From positions 1 to 20,122 of IMG/VR virus record IMGVR_UViG_3300025570_000153: a stretch of 20,122 nucleotides of DNA; one strand, 5' to 3'. Below, piece by piece: positions 1 to 8,235 of the stretch (positions within the stretch are counted from its first letter, which is position 1; every line of letters begins with the position of its first letter). Source of the stretch: a virus. The position numbers were made by a program, and so were the translations under genes. A model generated the notes under the pieces. The model was not told the origin of the DNA. It did not search any database and saw nothing but the letters and a program-made list of their open reading frames with translations.

Positions 1-123
1 CTTAAATTGTTCCCACACTTGTTTGATTGTCTTAGGGTATTGCTCTAATCCAAAAGCAAACGTATTGGTTTTCGTTTGTTTTATCTTTCCAGTTGTCAAT
101 CCTTTGATGACCTCGCTAATCAT
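1..123 (-). CDS. Partial ORF, N-terminal 41 residues, unknown function
   Basis: An open frame begins with ATG at 123 and runs off the left edge of the window without a stop. It begins MISEVIKGLT and is mildly basic. The gap to the upstream adhesin gene is 35 nt and contains the AAAACTAAA-like leader seen before many starts here. By position it should be another tail gene, but 41 residues are not enough to recognise a family. I cannot tell whether it is the tape measure protein. Confidence 0.6.
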   Translation of the reverse strand, partial: MISEVIKGLTTGKIKQTKTNTFAFGLEQYPKTIKQVWEQFK

Positions 124-158
124 AAATAGTAAAATTTAGTTTTTATACTTATTATTAT

Positions 159-1484
159 TTATCCCTCTATAATTTGTACTCCATCTATCGTTAAGTCTCC
201 CCTCCAACTTGTAGCGTTTTGACTTACAAAATATATGTAATAATCTGTTGTATTACTTCTGTAATTATTTAGACTGATTATTTTTTCTTGGTAATTACTA
301 CTTGACGATGTAAAACCACTCCAACTCTCATAAGCAGCTAATTCAGTTGCACTACTATGATTTGATGTAGCAGCATCGTCTATATATACGTACAAATCTC
401 CCATTGCAGACCCGTAAGCGTGTACCCAAAACTTTAATGTTAAGTCGCTAGATTCGTTATTCATTGTAGGGATTACGGGTGTTCTCGCTACAAAACAATA
501 TGCGTTTCTACCACTTGAAACCTCTGTATAAATGTATTTAGTAGCAGAATTTTGCGTACCTCCAGGTATTACGACACCTCCTAATGGACCAGTTGTGCTA
601 GATGGAGTTGAGCCAAAATCACAATTCCACCCTTTTACAGTTTTATTAGAGCTTCTACCCCAATAAGTACCACTTGTTGCTGAATTACCGTTAACCCAAT
701 CATTAGATGGAATCCAACTTGAGGTTGGGTTTACCTGCGTTGCTTCCCCCTCAAATTGGTATATTTTATCTATTGGTGCAACCCAAGTGTTAGGAAAACT
801 TCTATTTAATATACTTGTGGTTTCTACTGTTGTAACCTCGTCTATATCGTTTGGTGCTATACCAGTAACTATATTTGGGTAATTACTTGACACACTATAA
901 GTAACCCTCAACCCCATGTCGCCTTGACCAGACAAAATTCCTACTGGAGTATTTACCTTTGCGTTTGTCAGTATAACAAACCCAAAGTTATTTTGATAAT
1001 ATGGACTCCAGTTTAAACCTGACAAAGATGTAGATGAACCAGCTAGAATATCTAACCCCGTACTATTGTTTCTATAATACCTATTTGCACCAGTTAGAGT
1101 CAATTCATATCCATTAGAACTTAATGAGCCACCAAAAGGGGTAGATAGGAACTGTACTGGGGCGTAGTCAATACCATTATATAAATACATTCTGTAAGTT
1201 AAGGATTCAGTAGAGCCAGTAGAACCAGCATTACCAAACCTTGCGTTTACATCTGCAACCAATTCAATTCCAGTTATAACAGCATCAACGGGTATGTTAG
1301 CCGTAAAGCAACCAGACCACAAATTACCTCTATTACCAGCAGTAGACCCCGAAGCCACACACACATTAGTACCTGACGAATACATTCTCTCTGGATATGT
1401 CCAAGAAACATAATTATTTCCGTCACCTAACGATGTTCCCAAAGTGGTATTTGATGTAGGTGCTTCTATACTTGTAACTGCCAT
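159..1484 (-). CDS. Tail adhesin / fibre-like protein with C-terminal MAM-like domain
   Basis: A 441-residue protein rich in Ser, Thr, Asn, Gly and Tyr, as is common in secreted or virion surface beta-structures. Residues 1-200 form a beta-rich N-terminal region with three cysteines (42, 59 and, further on, 288 and 330 in the second half). Residues 245-441 resemble a MAM/jelly-roll domain: a TTGPLGG segment near 297-303, YIYTEVSSGR at 317-326, LKFWVHAYGSAMGDLYVYID at 350-369, a Trp/Gly-Phe segment near 388-391, and a final SWRGDLTIDGVQI at 426-438. That order matches the family hallmark (FWxHxYG, then GDxxIDxVxI). It starts 1 nt after the stop of the previous small gene and ends the visible tail operon apart from one partial ORF. 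The likely role is host-surface or glycan binding at the tail tip. The adhesin role is inferred from composition, domain and position. Confidence 0.8.
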   Translation of the reverse strand: MAVTSIEAPTSNTTLGTSLGDGNNYVSWTYPERMYSSGTNVCVASGSTAGNRGNLWSGCFTANIPVDAVITGIELVADVNARFGNAGSTGSTESLTYRMYLYNGIDYAPVQFLSTPFGGSLSSNGYELTLTGANRYYRNNSTGLDILAGSSTSLSGLNWSPYYQNNFGFVILTNAKVNTPVGILSGQGDMGLRVTYSVSSNYPNIVTGIAPNDIDEVTTVETTSILNRSFPNTWVAPIDKIYQFEGEATQVNPTSSWIPSNDWVNGNSATSGTYWGRSSNKTVKGWNCDFGSTPSSTTGPLGGVVIPGGTQNSATKYIYTEVSSGRNAYCFVARTPVIPTMNNESSDLTLKFWVHAYGSAMGDLYVYIDDAATSNHSSATELAAYESWSGFTSSSSNYQEKIISLNNYRSNTTDYYIYFVSQNATSWRGDLTIDGVQIIEG

Positions 1485-1485
1485 T

Positions 1486-1680
1486 TTATATTACTTTTAT
1501 ATAACCCGTTAAATCATCAAAAAAACCATCAGGTATAAAATCGTCAACTACTGTATCCCAAACCCCCTCTGTATCAGATACACCCTCTTGTGTCTTCCAA
1601 TACTTATCTTGTGGGTACGCTTTGCCATTCACGTAAGCGGTTTCAGTATCTGGGTCAAATGTTGCTTTTTTAAATATCAT
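1486..1680 (-). CDS. Small tail-cluster protein, unknown
   Basis: A 64-residue acidic protein beginning MIFKKATFDP and containing a YVNGKAYPQDKYW segment. A longer frame could start at 1695, but the ATG at 1680 forms an ATGA overlap with the stop of the 968-residue tail protein, the usual coupling in this operon, so I prefer 1680. The sequence is rich in Asp, Trp and Gly-Phe and looks like a small folded beta-domain. It lies between the large tail protein and the MAM adhesin, so it may be a fibre adaptor or fibre chaperone. That role is inferred from position only; I do not recognise the family. Confidence 0.7.
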   Translation of the reverse strand: MIFKKATFDPDTETAYVNGKAYPQDKYWKTQEGVSDTEGVWDTVVDDFIPDGFFDDLTGYIKVI

Positions 1681-4583
1681 ACTAATACTATCCAATCTTG
1701 TGACGGGTTAAAATAAATATCAATGTTATTTTGAACTGACTCTAAAGCATATCCAACAACTCTGACCACGTTTCCACTTGCAGTAGGTGCTGTGACGTAC
1801 ACTTGACCAGAATAATAACCACTACTTTGCAAATAAAGAACCCCACCAGTTGTTGAGTAAGCTGGTGAAATATTTGAAGCAACCGTACAAAAACCTCTTA
1901 AAAGCATTCCGTCAACGCTAGGGTTTGTACCTAGTGCAACGGCAACAAATCCAATCGACCTACTAACTGTATTTGCATTGGTTGTTTCCCAAGTGTTGTT
2001 AGATTTTAAATAATATATATATCCAGCGACAGTAGTTCCAGTACCTTGATATATAATTTCACTACCACCACCACTAGGTGCATCTACCCACTCCGTATTA
2101 CCATCCGTAGTATTCCAACTTAATATTTGCCCATCAGTAGCGTTATCACTATCACTCAACTCTGTAACTCTACCTTTTACTTTGGTGTCTCTATTTTCTA
2201 TTCCTAATCTAGAATTTTGATTGATTCTGCTACGTTCGGCAGTTGGGGGTTGTGTGTTTATTCTAGAACCTTTTTTACCAATACATTTAGATGTGTAGCC
2301 ATACCATGTGTAATTGTTTGCTTCGCAACAAACCTTATTACCAGCAGATATTGTTCCAGTTGTGGGGTCTGTGAAAGTTACTTCTCCGTACTCATCGGGT
2401 ACGTTAGGTTGCAAATTACAACCAGCAATAGATAAAGTGTTTACAAAATTAAGAATCTTTATCAACTCAACTCTGGTAGTTACATCTTTACCAATAGCGT
2501 AGTTGCCAATCTTATTTATTCGATAGTACGTATCTTTAACGAATATTCTATCATTGTATTTAAACCTTGCTATGTCAATCGCAGAAAGTTTAAAATTTGC
2601 TATTAAAATACGAGCATCTTTATCAAATATATTATGTAAGTATTCGCTCCAACATTTGGTAAATGTATCTATACTTGGAGATTTAACCAAATACTCTTTC
2701 TCTCCTATTGGTTGATCTGTTTTAAATCTTATATCAAAATCTGTGTCTTGTATTGAATTTCCAGCCATTGAATAAGATGAACAAAACGGCATCTGTGTAA
2801 AACTAGATGGGGATGCACTACCTAAAGACTCCCATAAATACCAATTACCTACATTTTTTTTTCCAGAATAATAAAACAACTTTGGCTTCGCACTTACTCT
2901 TTCTATTTCATTATCAGTATTTTTATATATTCTAGGTATTAAAAAATTTGTACGGTCTACTTTTGTATTAGTAAAAGATGAAAAAATAGAAAAGTTTTCT
3001 AAATTACTTCCCTTTTGTTTAAAATCTGAATCTATTTCTATACTATAATAGTTGTAAGGATGCCCAAATTTTTTCTCATATTTTTCTGTAAAATGGTCTG
3101 CACTTTCTAAATCCTTAAATATTATCTTGTCCTTTTGAAACTCATATGTAGGTTTTATTATAACTGGTTTAGATGTATCTAGTTTCTCAGTCCAATCTAT
3201 TGAGGATGCAAAGGGTGAATCAAAAAAATCTTGAATAGGTTCAATATCTAATGTGTACGGTGCAACTCTATTAGGCTGCATTATCATGTTATACCTTGAT
3301 AAAATAGATTTTAAAAAGTCTATTTGTGTTGATTGTGGCATTATATTATTACCAGAAGAAAAATCTATTGTAGTACCTATGTTTGATGTAGGTGCTTCAA
3401 CCAATTCAAAACTTGTTTGTGTAGAGAAATTAGTACTTGATTGTAATATATTTATAGTTGACGTACTTACAACACCACCATATAGAAACTTTAATGTTAC
3501 TAATTGACCAGCCTCTAAATATATTAAATCAGTTGTGTAGCTTACAAATCTATTTGTACCAGATAATCTTCTGTCTCCAGCCACCTTTGTTTCAACACCT
3601 CCAATATCAAAATACAACCCAAGACCTACATATTGTATACCGCCATCATTTATTGTAGTGTAGTTTAAATCAATTTTAAACCTATAAAATCCATCTGCTG
3701 CTGGTGTGTAACCACCACTTGAATTTAAGTTGCCGTTACCATCATAAAAAGGCTTACCACTACTTACTGATTGGTCTGTAAATAAAATTGATTGTAATGA
3801 GTTCGGAGTAAATGTTTGGGTAGTACTTGCTCCAATTCTAAACGCATCCTCTGGGGCAGTATCAATACTTTCTTTGTCAGTTGTCAAAGTCATGTACTGA
3901 TTAGTAAAAAAATCAGAATCTAAAAAAGTAGAATTTATAACTGTGTATCCTACATTGTTAAGTATTTTTTTAAGTACCGTTTTTACCTTAATTGTTGGTT
4001 TTAAATTTTCACAAACAATAGGGTTGTTTAAGTTAGATGTGCTACTAGACTCTAAACTATTTACATCATAACCATATCCATAATCAATAATTGGATAAAG
4101 TATCTCATCACCAGTAGAGGCATCGGTGTAAGTTATTGCACCATCCCACGAATCGGTAACATTATCAAAATTTAAAACATGGTTGTAGGCAGATAAATCT
4201 AATTCGTTTAGTTTACTATCTGAAAGCTGGTTTACTATATTAGCGATAACACCATAAACAACCACCTCATAAATTTGCGTCGTGGTATTAACAGATAATA
4301 ACTGTAAATAACCCTCTATAACTTCGATACTATCAACCGATACTATTGCGTTGGTCTTTACGTTTACATCAAAATCCCCAGTTGCATTAACATTGTAAAA
4401 GTGTGAGAAAAAATCGTTATTAGTTTCTGTAAATGGTAATGTAAAGGCTTGTGTATTTTCTGACTTTCTTTGTGTTATATCTTGTATCTCAAGAATAGAA
4501 TAGTCAGCTTTCATACTTACATCTCCTAAATCTAAGTAATGAGCATTCTCTGTGCCTTGTGTTTCAACTCTTAGTAATACCAT
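1677..4583 (-). CDS. Large tail structural protein (tail-tip / fibre-bearing)
   Basis: A 968-residue protein starting MVLLRVETQG. Its first part contains SILEIQDITQRKSENTQAFT (29-48), a pattern I associate with long tail proteins of Bacteroidota phages. The middle is beta-rich. The C-terminal 130 residues (about 841-968) form a separate domain after a Gly-Gly-Gly-Ser linker. Just before it lies DGQILSWN...WVDAPS, a linker motif common in tail fibres, and then repeats with VDGMLLRG, GGVLYLQSSG and GNVVRVVGYAL, suggesting a compact beta-domain for display or oligomerisation. The ATG overlaps the preceding stop by one base (TAATG). Cysteines cluster near 745-785. The likely place is the distal tail or baseplate. 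No enzymatic motif is seen. Confidence 0.8.
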   Translation of the reverse strand: MVLLRVETQGTENAHYLDLGDVSMKADYSILEIQDITQRKSENTQAFTLPFTETNNDFFSHFYNVNATGDFDVNVKTNAIVSVDSIEVIEGYLQLLSVNTTTQIYEVVVYGVIANIVNQLSDSKLNELDLSAYNHVLNFDNVTDSWDGAITYTDASTGDEILYPIIDYGYGYDVNSLESSSTSNLNNPIVCENLKPTIKVKTVLKKILNNVGYTVINSTFLDSDFFTNQYMTLTTDKESIDTAPEDAFRIGASTTQTFTPNSLQSILFTDQSVSSGKPFYDGNGNLNSSGGYTPAADGFYRFKIDLNYTTINDGGIQYVGLGLYFDIGGVETKVAGDRRLSGTNRFVSYTTDLIYLEAGQLVTLKFLYGGVVSTSTINILQSSTNFSTQTSFELVEAPTSNIGTTIDFSSGNNIMPQSTQIDFLKSILSRYNMIMQPNRVAPYTLDIEPIQDFFDSPFASSIDWTEKLDTSKPVIIKPTYEFQKDKIIFKDLESADHFTEKYEKKFGHPYNYYSIEIDSDFKQKGSNLENFSIFSSFTNTKVDRTNFLIPRIYKNTDNEIERVSAKPKLFYYSGKKNVGNWYLWESLGSASPSSFTQMPFCSSYSMAGNSIQDTDFDIRFKTDQPIGEKEYLVKSPSIDTFTKCWSEYLHNIFDKDARILIANFKLSAIDIARFKYNDRIFVKDTYYRINKIGNYAIGKDVTTRVELIKILNFVNTLSIAGCNLQPNVPDEYGEVTFTDPTTGTISAGNKVCCEANNYTWYGYTSKCIGKKGSRINTQPPTAERSRINQNSRLGIENRDTKVKGRVTELSDSDNATDGQILSWNTTDGNTEWVDAPSGGGSEIIYQGTGTTVAGYIYYLKSNNTWETTNANTVSRSIGFVAVALGTNPSVDGMLLRGFCTVASNISPAYSTTGGVLYLQSSGYYSGQVYVTAPTASGNVVRVVGYALESVQNNIDIYFNPSQDWIVLV

Positions 4584-6202
4584 TATACCCTTTGCTTTAA
4601 ATCGTGAGCATACTCAAAAGTAAATGAGTATTGAACTAATTTGTCCTTTAAATTTGTTTTAAACGTAAGCGATGTATCTTGTATGTTTATAGGAATAGGA
4701 ACTTGCTTAATATCATCATCACCTTTTTTAACTGGTGAGAGTAAAAGAACCTCATTAGACATAAGTAATCCATTAAAATAATCATTATACTCATCAGTAA
4801 TGTATCTCGTGTTTATGGTCGTTTGCTTAGTTCCGTTTACTTTTTGAACTTTACCTCTTTCAAATGAATCTATTGTAAAGGTAGCGTCTGACCACCCACC
4901 AGCTAATCTGTTATAATCTGTTTCCCTTTTATAGTTTCTTACATCTGTATGCTCACCATCAAACATATAATAATCCCAAGTACCGTACTTATTCTTCCAT
5001 GTTAAAGAATATTCATCAAACCTTGTCGAGTTGCAATTAGTATCGGATGCAATCTCAAATAAATATGTTTTAGATTCGTTTATTGGAAATCTTTTGTAAA
5101 AAGTACCTAAACCAGTAGTACCACCAGTTGCGTAGAATTGTGTTCCTAGGTTATTATTAGCTGCTCCTATTAAGGTGTAATCTATTCCTCCAGCAGAAGC
5201 GATAAGTATTTTATCCCCAGCTTTAATGGTTAAACCACTTTCACCTACGTAAAGTACATCAATGACAGTAGTATCATCTACATAATTTACTGTATAGTAT
5301 TTTACATTTGATGATTCTAGTAATTGATACCCTCCTTTATCTGGATATTTTATGTTCTTCACATTAGCACCACCAACACCACCAAACAAAAGATACTCAT
5401 CATCTGAGTTTGCCGTACTTGGTAGATGCCCTCCGTTATCAGAGTTATTATTAACTTGTATTGCACCCACATGATTTGTAGGTATTTTTTGCCCAGACTC
5501 TACAACGTAACTAGGAACATCATCAAAAAAGTAATACATCAAACTGCCATCTAACGTATCAAAATAAGTATTAAACTCATTAAACCAACTGAAAGTTTTG
5601 TAATCATTAAAACTAGTTAAGTGTGGAATTTTACCAACAGTAGAATTACTATGCAATGTATCAAAAGGTAACTCTGATAAAAATCTTCCTTGCGTATTAC
5701 TATTTAAACCAAATAAGTTTTCTTGCAAATCCTTTTCATCCTCCCACTCATTTGCGTAGTTTATGAATGGGTAAGTAACATCTACGGCAGTGCCTTGTAA
5801 AGATGGAGTTCCGTCTGGAGTAGTAGAATACTCTTCTCTACAAGAGAATAAAACGGTCATTATCGTATCATCATTTTTACTTATAGGAAAGTCCTCAATA
5901 TCTGGCGTTGTTGCCGTACCTACGTCAGTAGTATTTTGTGGCATCAAATGTATAGAGTCATAATCTACGCTACCAGTAATGGTATTAGCGTGTTTATGAG
6001 TTACCTTTAAGTAATTCTTTACCAACTTTTCAATATCAAAATGACCATTCCCTTGTGGGTTTTTCGATTGCCTTAATTGTACTGTTCCGATAGGACTTGG
6101 GAAAGTTGCAAATATTACATATTTAAACTTATATACTGTTCCCGTTCCAGTAGAATCTAAAGTTATTGTCCAATAATTTGGTCTAGTTACTGTTAGTGCC
6201 AT
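4583..6202 (-). CDS. Tail/baseplate-like structural protein, unknown exact role
   Basis: A 539-residue protein. The N-terminus (MALTVTRPNYWTITL) is followed by a beta-rich region with QSKNPQGNGHFDIEKLVKNYL near 43-64; an NPxGxGxFDI-like motif is typical of a family found next to large tail proteins in Bacteroidota siphophages. The central part is rich in Asp, Asn, Tyr and Gly. The C-terminus ends in a strand segment, LVQYSFTFEYAHDLK. Its start overlaps the gp10-like gene by 20 nt, and its stop shares one base with the next ATG. Position supports a distal tail or baseplate component. I see no catalytic motif, and the function is inferred from context. Confidence 0.75.
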   Translation of the reverse strand: MALTVTRPNYWTITLDSTGTGTVYKFKYVIFATFPSPIGTVQLRQSKNPQGNGHFDIEKLVKNYLKVTHKHANTITGSVDYDSIHLMPQNTTDVGTATTPDIEDFPISKNDDTIMTVLFSCREEYSTTPDGTPSLQGTAVDVTYPFINYANEWEDEKDLQENLFGLNSNTQGRFLSELPFDTLHSNSTVGKIPHLTSFNDYKTFSWFNEFNTYFDTLDGSLMYYFFDDVPSYVVESGQKIPTNHVGAIQVNNNSDNGGHLPSTANSDDEYLLFGGVGGANVKNIKYPDKGGYQLLESSNVKYYTVNYVDDTTVIDVLYVGESGLTIKAGDKILIASAGGIDYTLIGAANNNLGTQFYATGGTTGLGTFYKRFPINESKTYLFEIASDTNCNSTRFDEYSLTWKNKYGTWDYYMFDGEHTDVRNYKRETDYNRLAGGWSDATFTIDSFERGKVQKVNGTKQTTINTRYITDEYNDYFNGLLMSNEVLLLSPVKKGDDDIKQVPIPINIQDTSLTFKTNLKDKLVQYSFTFEYAHDLKQRV

Positions 6203-6713
6203 TGTTTATTTCGTCTATTGTAAAATTCAAAAAGTTTTCTAAATCCAAAGCGAATGCTTTAGTAATTTTTTTAGGTAGCTTCTTATAGCTTTGTGCAAAA
6301 GCATCGTCAAAGAAATGTGTACCCTTGTATCCAAATCGGTGTATCTTCCTAGTTACCACATAAGCAATACCACGTTGTTGTTGTTCCTTGTTTCTCCATG
6401 CCTCAAACTGCCCTTTGCTATTCCTAGGTCGTAATCCTTTACGCTTAACCCATTCCAATATCTTTGGGAATAAAACTCCAGATCCACCTCCAGATTTACC
6501 TCTACCATCATTTATAGCAAGACCATAATCCTCCATCCGTATCTTAAGGCTTATAGAATTAGCTGCAACACCTAAATCATAATCCAAGGATTTAAATAGC
6601 TTTCCAGTATCGTAACCTTTTCGTCTAGTCTTTAGATACGTTGCTGCCTTGATTATAACATCCTTACCGAACTTGGATAAGGCTTTTTGCGTTGCCTCTA
6701 ACTCTAATTTCAT
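6183..6713 (-). CDS. HK97 gp10-like tail completion protein
   Basis: A 176-residue basic protein. Features seen are an N-terminal helix (KALSKFGKDVIIKAATYLK, about 10-28), DTGKLFKSLDYD at 36-47 (the "TGxLxxSL" hallmark of gp10-type head-tail/tail proteins), strand IRMEDYGLAINDGRGKSGGG at 58-77, and a C-terminal segment with RKIHRFGYKGTHFFDDAF. The combination of xGxLxxS, YGxxxNDGRGK and a late HFF element fits HK97-gp10-like proteins, which act at the head-tail or tail-terminator interface. ATGA overlap with the preceding gene and a 20-nt overlap with the next mark it as part of the tail operon. The family assignment is from motifs seen by eye. Confidence 0.75.
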   Translation of the reverse strand: MKLELEATQKALSKFGKDVIIKAATYLKTRRKGYDTGKLFKSLDYDLGVAANSISLKIRMEDYGLAINDGRGKSGGGSGVLFPKILEWVKRKGLRPRNSKGQFEAWRNKEQQQRGIAYVVTRKIHRFGYKGTHFFDDAFAQSYKKLPKKITKAFALDLENFLNFTIDEINNGTNSN

Positions 6714-7165
6714 ATAGGGCTATTACAAGCGTTATTATGACTTGGAACTGTTATGCTTATAGTTCCTTTCCATCCAGCAAGCAAGTTCTCAAATCGGTCT
6801 GTAAACGGCTCACATGATACGCTTTCGTTTATTGAATAAGTTCGAGAATCAATCGGTGATGTACCCCTACCTAATCCATTCTTGAACTCTCTATATATAT
6901 CAGCCATTATAAGGAATGTGTTGTTCAGTACATCAGTTTCATTTGAGCCGTCAGCAGCCACCAAGTCCATTACAAGCAAGTCAAAGGTAAATACAAAATC
7001 TCTATTGTTGATTGTAGAGGGTTGCTCTATCAAGTGAGCCTTTGCAAAGTCAACTTCGTTAGATAGGTCAACCTCGAATATATCTCCGAATGTAAACGAG
7101 TTAAGTTGCTTGTGAGCGTTACATATCTTTTCGAACTGCTCTACTATGCTTTTAAATGATTTCAT
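6710..7165 (-). CDS. Tail terminator/completion-like protein
   Basis: A 151-residue protein with an N-terminal amphipathic helix (SIVEQFEKICNAHKQL), then FGDIFEVDL and a hydrophobic strand (FVFTFDLLVMDLVAAD, about 58-73). It continues with a helix (NETDVLNNTFLIMADIYREF) and ends in a strand with WKGTISITVP. This helix/strand order is typical of the small tail-completion proteins that sit just after the tail assembly chaperone in Bacteroidota phages. ATGA overlaps at both ends couple it to the frameshifted chaperone frame and to the gp10-like gene. The role is inferred from fold pattern and synteny; no enzyme motif is visible. Confidence 0.65.
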   Translation of the reverse strand: MKSFKSIVEQFEKICNAHKQLNSFTFGDIFEVDLSNEVDFAKAHLIEQPSTINNRDFVFTFDLLVMDLVAADGSNETDVLNNTFLIMADIYREFKNGLGRGTSPIDSRTYSINESVSCEPFTDRFENLLAGWKGTISITVPSHNNACNSPI

Positions 7166-7386
7166 TTCTTTGCGTTTTCTTTATCCTTTATATAAGTTAA
7201 ATAGGTAAAGCATTTGTTTATACTCATTTCAGACGCTTCGTCTATCTTTAAAATATTATCGTTAGCCAATGTCATGAGGATGGCATACCAACCCCATTTT
7301 TTACTGAATCTTTGTTGCTTGTCTGAACTTTGCCCTCCGATGAAGACCGAAGAATATCTGTCAAATAATCTTTCCCTAAAGTCCAA
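7162..7386 (-). CDS. Tail chaperone -1 frame extension (T-like part of G-T fusion)
   Basis: A 74-codon open frame, -1 relative to the upstream chaperone gene, that begins inside the T9 run; its only start would be TTG at 7386. It reads DFRERLFDRYSSVFIG, then SKKWGWYAILMTLANDNILK and a helix with ECYTYL-like spacing (MSINKCFTYLTYIKDKENAKK). The KKWGWY...LA segment looks like conserved coding sequence, not a shadow. Slippage at the T-run would join residues 1-163 of the upstream product to this frame, giving a fusion of about 237 residues. It ends in an ATGA overlap with the next gene. A stand-alone protein from TTG is possible but less likely, because no leader sequence precedes it. Confidence 0.7.
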   Translation of the reverse strand: MDFRERLFDRYSSVFIGGQSSDKQQRFSKKWGWYAILMTLANDNILKIDEASEMSINKCFTYLTYIKDKENAKK

Positions 7387-7874
7387 AAAAAAACCATTGC
7401 ACCATTTACTACGTTTGCCGGCAACTTGCTTTTAAACAACTCAGCACGTGCCTCAGTTCCTTTGTATGGCTCTATATCGTACTTCCCAGCTTTGTCTATC
7501 GTTACTGGTCTGTAAAGAACTGCCATAACATAATGCAAGTTGTTGTTTAAATCCTTGCAGAAAGTATCAAGATCGGCAAACTCTCCAGTAGTGATATTTG
7601 ATAGGTTAGGATGAAAGCCGTATTTAACACCCTCTATTGTAACGAATTTAATAAGCCTATTGTCTTGCCTAGACAAATACAGAAGTTTATCGTAAACGCT
7701 CTCTAAATCGCTTAAACGGAATCTATCAAGTGTTCCTCTATCAACTCCAGTTAGTAACTCAATGGTTTGTTTCTGCTTCTCCAGATTGCCAAGTTCAGCC
7801 TCTTCTATTTCTGTGAGCCTTTGTAATTGCCCTAAAGTAATCTCGCTTGTATCTGTCGGAATTGTTAGCTTCAT
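7272..7874 (-). CDS. Tail assembly chaperone, zero-frame (G-like) product
   Basis: A 200-residue protein starting MKLTIPTDTSEITLGQLQRL. The start resembles a family of tail-associated proteins in Bacteroidota phages whose N-terminus reads "LTxxQxxxL". It holds a mostly helical core with FRLSDLESVYDKLLYL and GEFADLDTFCKDL. At residues 160-164 the minus-strand frame reads ATG GTT TTT TTT TGG, i.e. a T9 run, and beyond this the zero frame has a low-complexity tail (SSSEGKVQTSNKDSV) that looks like read-through of a secondary frame. A second conserved-looking frame continues after the run (see the 7162-7386 entry). The pattern matches the G/G-T arrangement of siphophage tail chaperones, where a short product and a -1 extended product are both made. 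It lies after the terminator that closes the moron. Confidence 0.75.
   Translation of the reverse strand: MKLTIPTDTSEITLGQLQRLTEIEEAELGNLEKQKQTIELLTGVDRGTLDRFRLSDLESVYDKLLYLSRQDNRLIKFVTIEGVKYGFHPNLSNITTGEFADLDTFCKDLNNNLHYVMAVLYRPVTIDKAGKYDIEPYKGTEARAELFKSKLPANVVNGAMVFFWTLGKDYLTDILRSSSEGKVQTSNKDSVKNGVGMPSS
7385..7393 (-). other. Candidate -1 frameshift slippery site (T9)
   Basis: On the minus strand the zero frame reads GTT TTT TTT TGG, with nine T in a row. This contains the heptamer T TTT TTT in the correct phase for tandem -1 slippage (P and A site tRNAs can re-pair). After slippage the frame reads TTG GAC TTT AGG and stays open to 7162. A sequencing error in a homopolymer is the main alternative. 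Confidence 0.6.
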
Positions 7875-7911
7875 ATTATTAAATAGTAAAAAGTTAATTA
7901 TGTATAAAAAT

Positions 7912-7937
7912 AAAAAAAGCCCTACTTTCGTAAGGCT
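7912..7937 (-). terminator. Rho-independent terminator with GAAA loop
   Basis: On the minus strand AGCCTTAC, loop GAAA, GTAGGGCT form an 8-bp stem with one G-U pair, followed by TTTTTT and then more T/A. It lies between the 59-residue small gene and the tail chaperone gene, so it closes the small gene's transcript and would reduce read-through from the terminase into the tail genes. Confidence 0.8.
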
Positions 7938-7957
7938 ATTGTGAGATGGTATTGGGT

Positions 7958-8137
7958 TTATATTTCTTGGTAGTTTATCAACCCCTTTGTTTCTGTGTAA
8001 GAGTAGTTGTCATCGCAGTAGTAAAGCGTACCGTTAGTTTTTTTCATCTCATCTCTTGCCTCAGTATGTGAATCAAAGTCTTGAACGAATTTATGCATTG
8101 TATTTCCAGATTTAAAAGTGTAGATTAAAGTGTACAT
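7958..8137 (-). CDS. Small moron-like protein, unknown
   Basis: A 59-residue protein starting MYTLIYTFKSGNT and ending with NDNYSY-like and GLINYQEI segments. The frame opens upstream to 8218, but a strong promoter lies at 8178-8208, so translation of the upstream part is impossible from that transcript. The ATG at 8137 has the AAAACTAACT leader used elsewhere here and is therefore preferred; a start at 8164 would leave almost no leader. The protein shows an N-terminal beta-strand pair and then a helix (SHTEARDEMKKT), and has one cysteine. It sits alone between the terminase and tail genes with its own promoter and terminator. I do not recognise a family; a host-interaction function is only a possibility. 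Confidence 0.7.
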   Translation of the reverse strand: MYTLIYTFKSGNTMHKFVQDFDSHTEARDEMKKTNGTLYYCDDNYSYTETKGLINYQEI

Positions 8138-8177
8138 GAGAGTTAGTTTTAATAATTGCTTCATTGCAATTACATTA

Positions 8178-8208
8178 CAAATATAAAACATTTTTTTATA
8201 ATACCAAA
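8178..8208 (-). promoter_or_regulatory. Bacteroidota-type promoter of the moron
   Basis: On the minus strand TTTG (8205-8208) is followed after 19 nt by TATATTTG (8178-8185), matching the known Bacteroidota -33/-7 consensus (TTTG and TAnnTTTG). Spacing is identical to that of the promoter at 17320-17349. The start codon at 8137 lies 40 nt downstream. Confidence 0.8.
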
Positions 8209-8235
8209 CAAATATCAAATAAATATTAAAATAAT

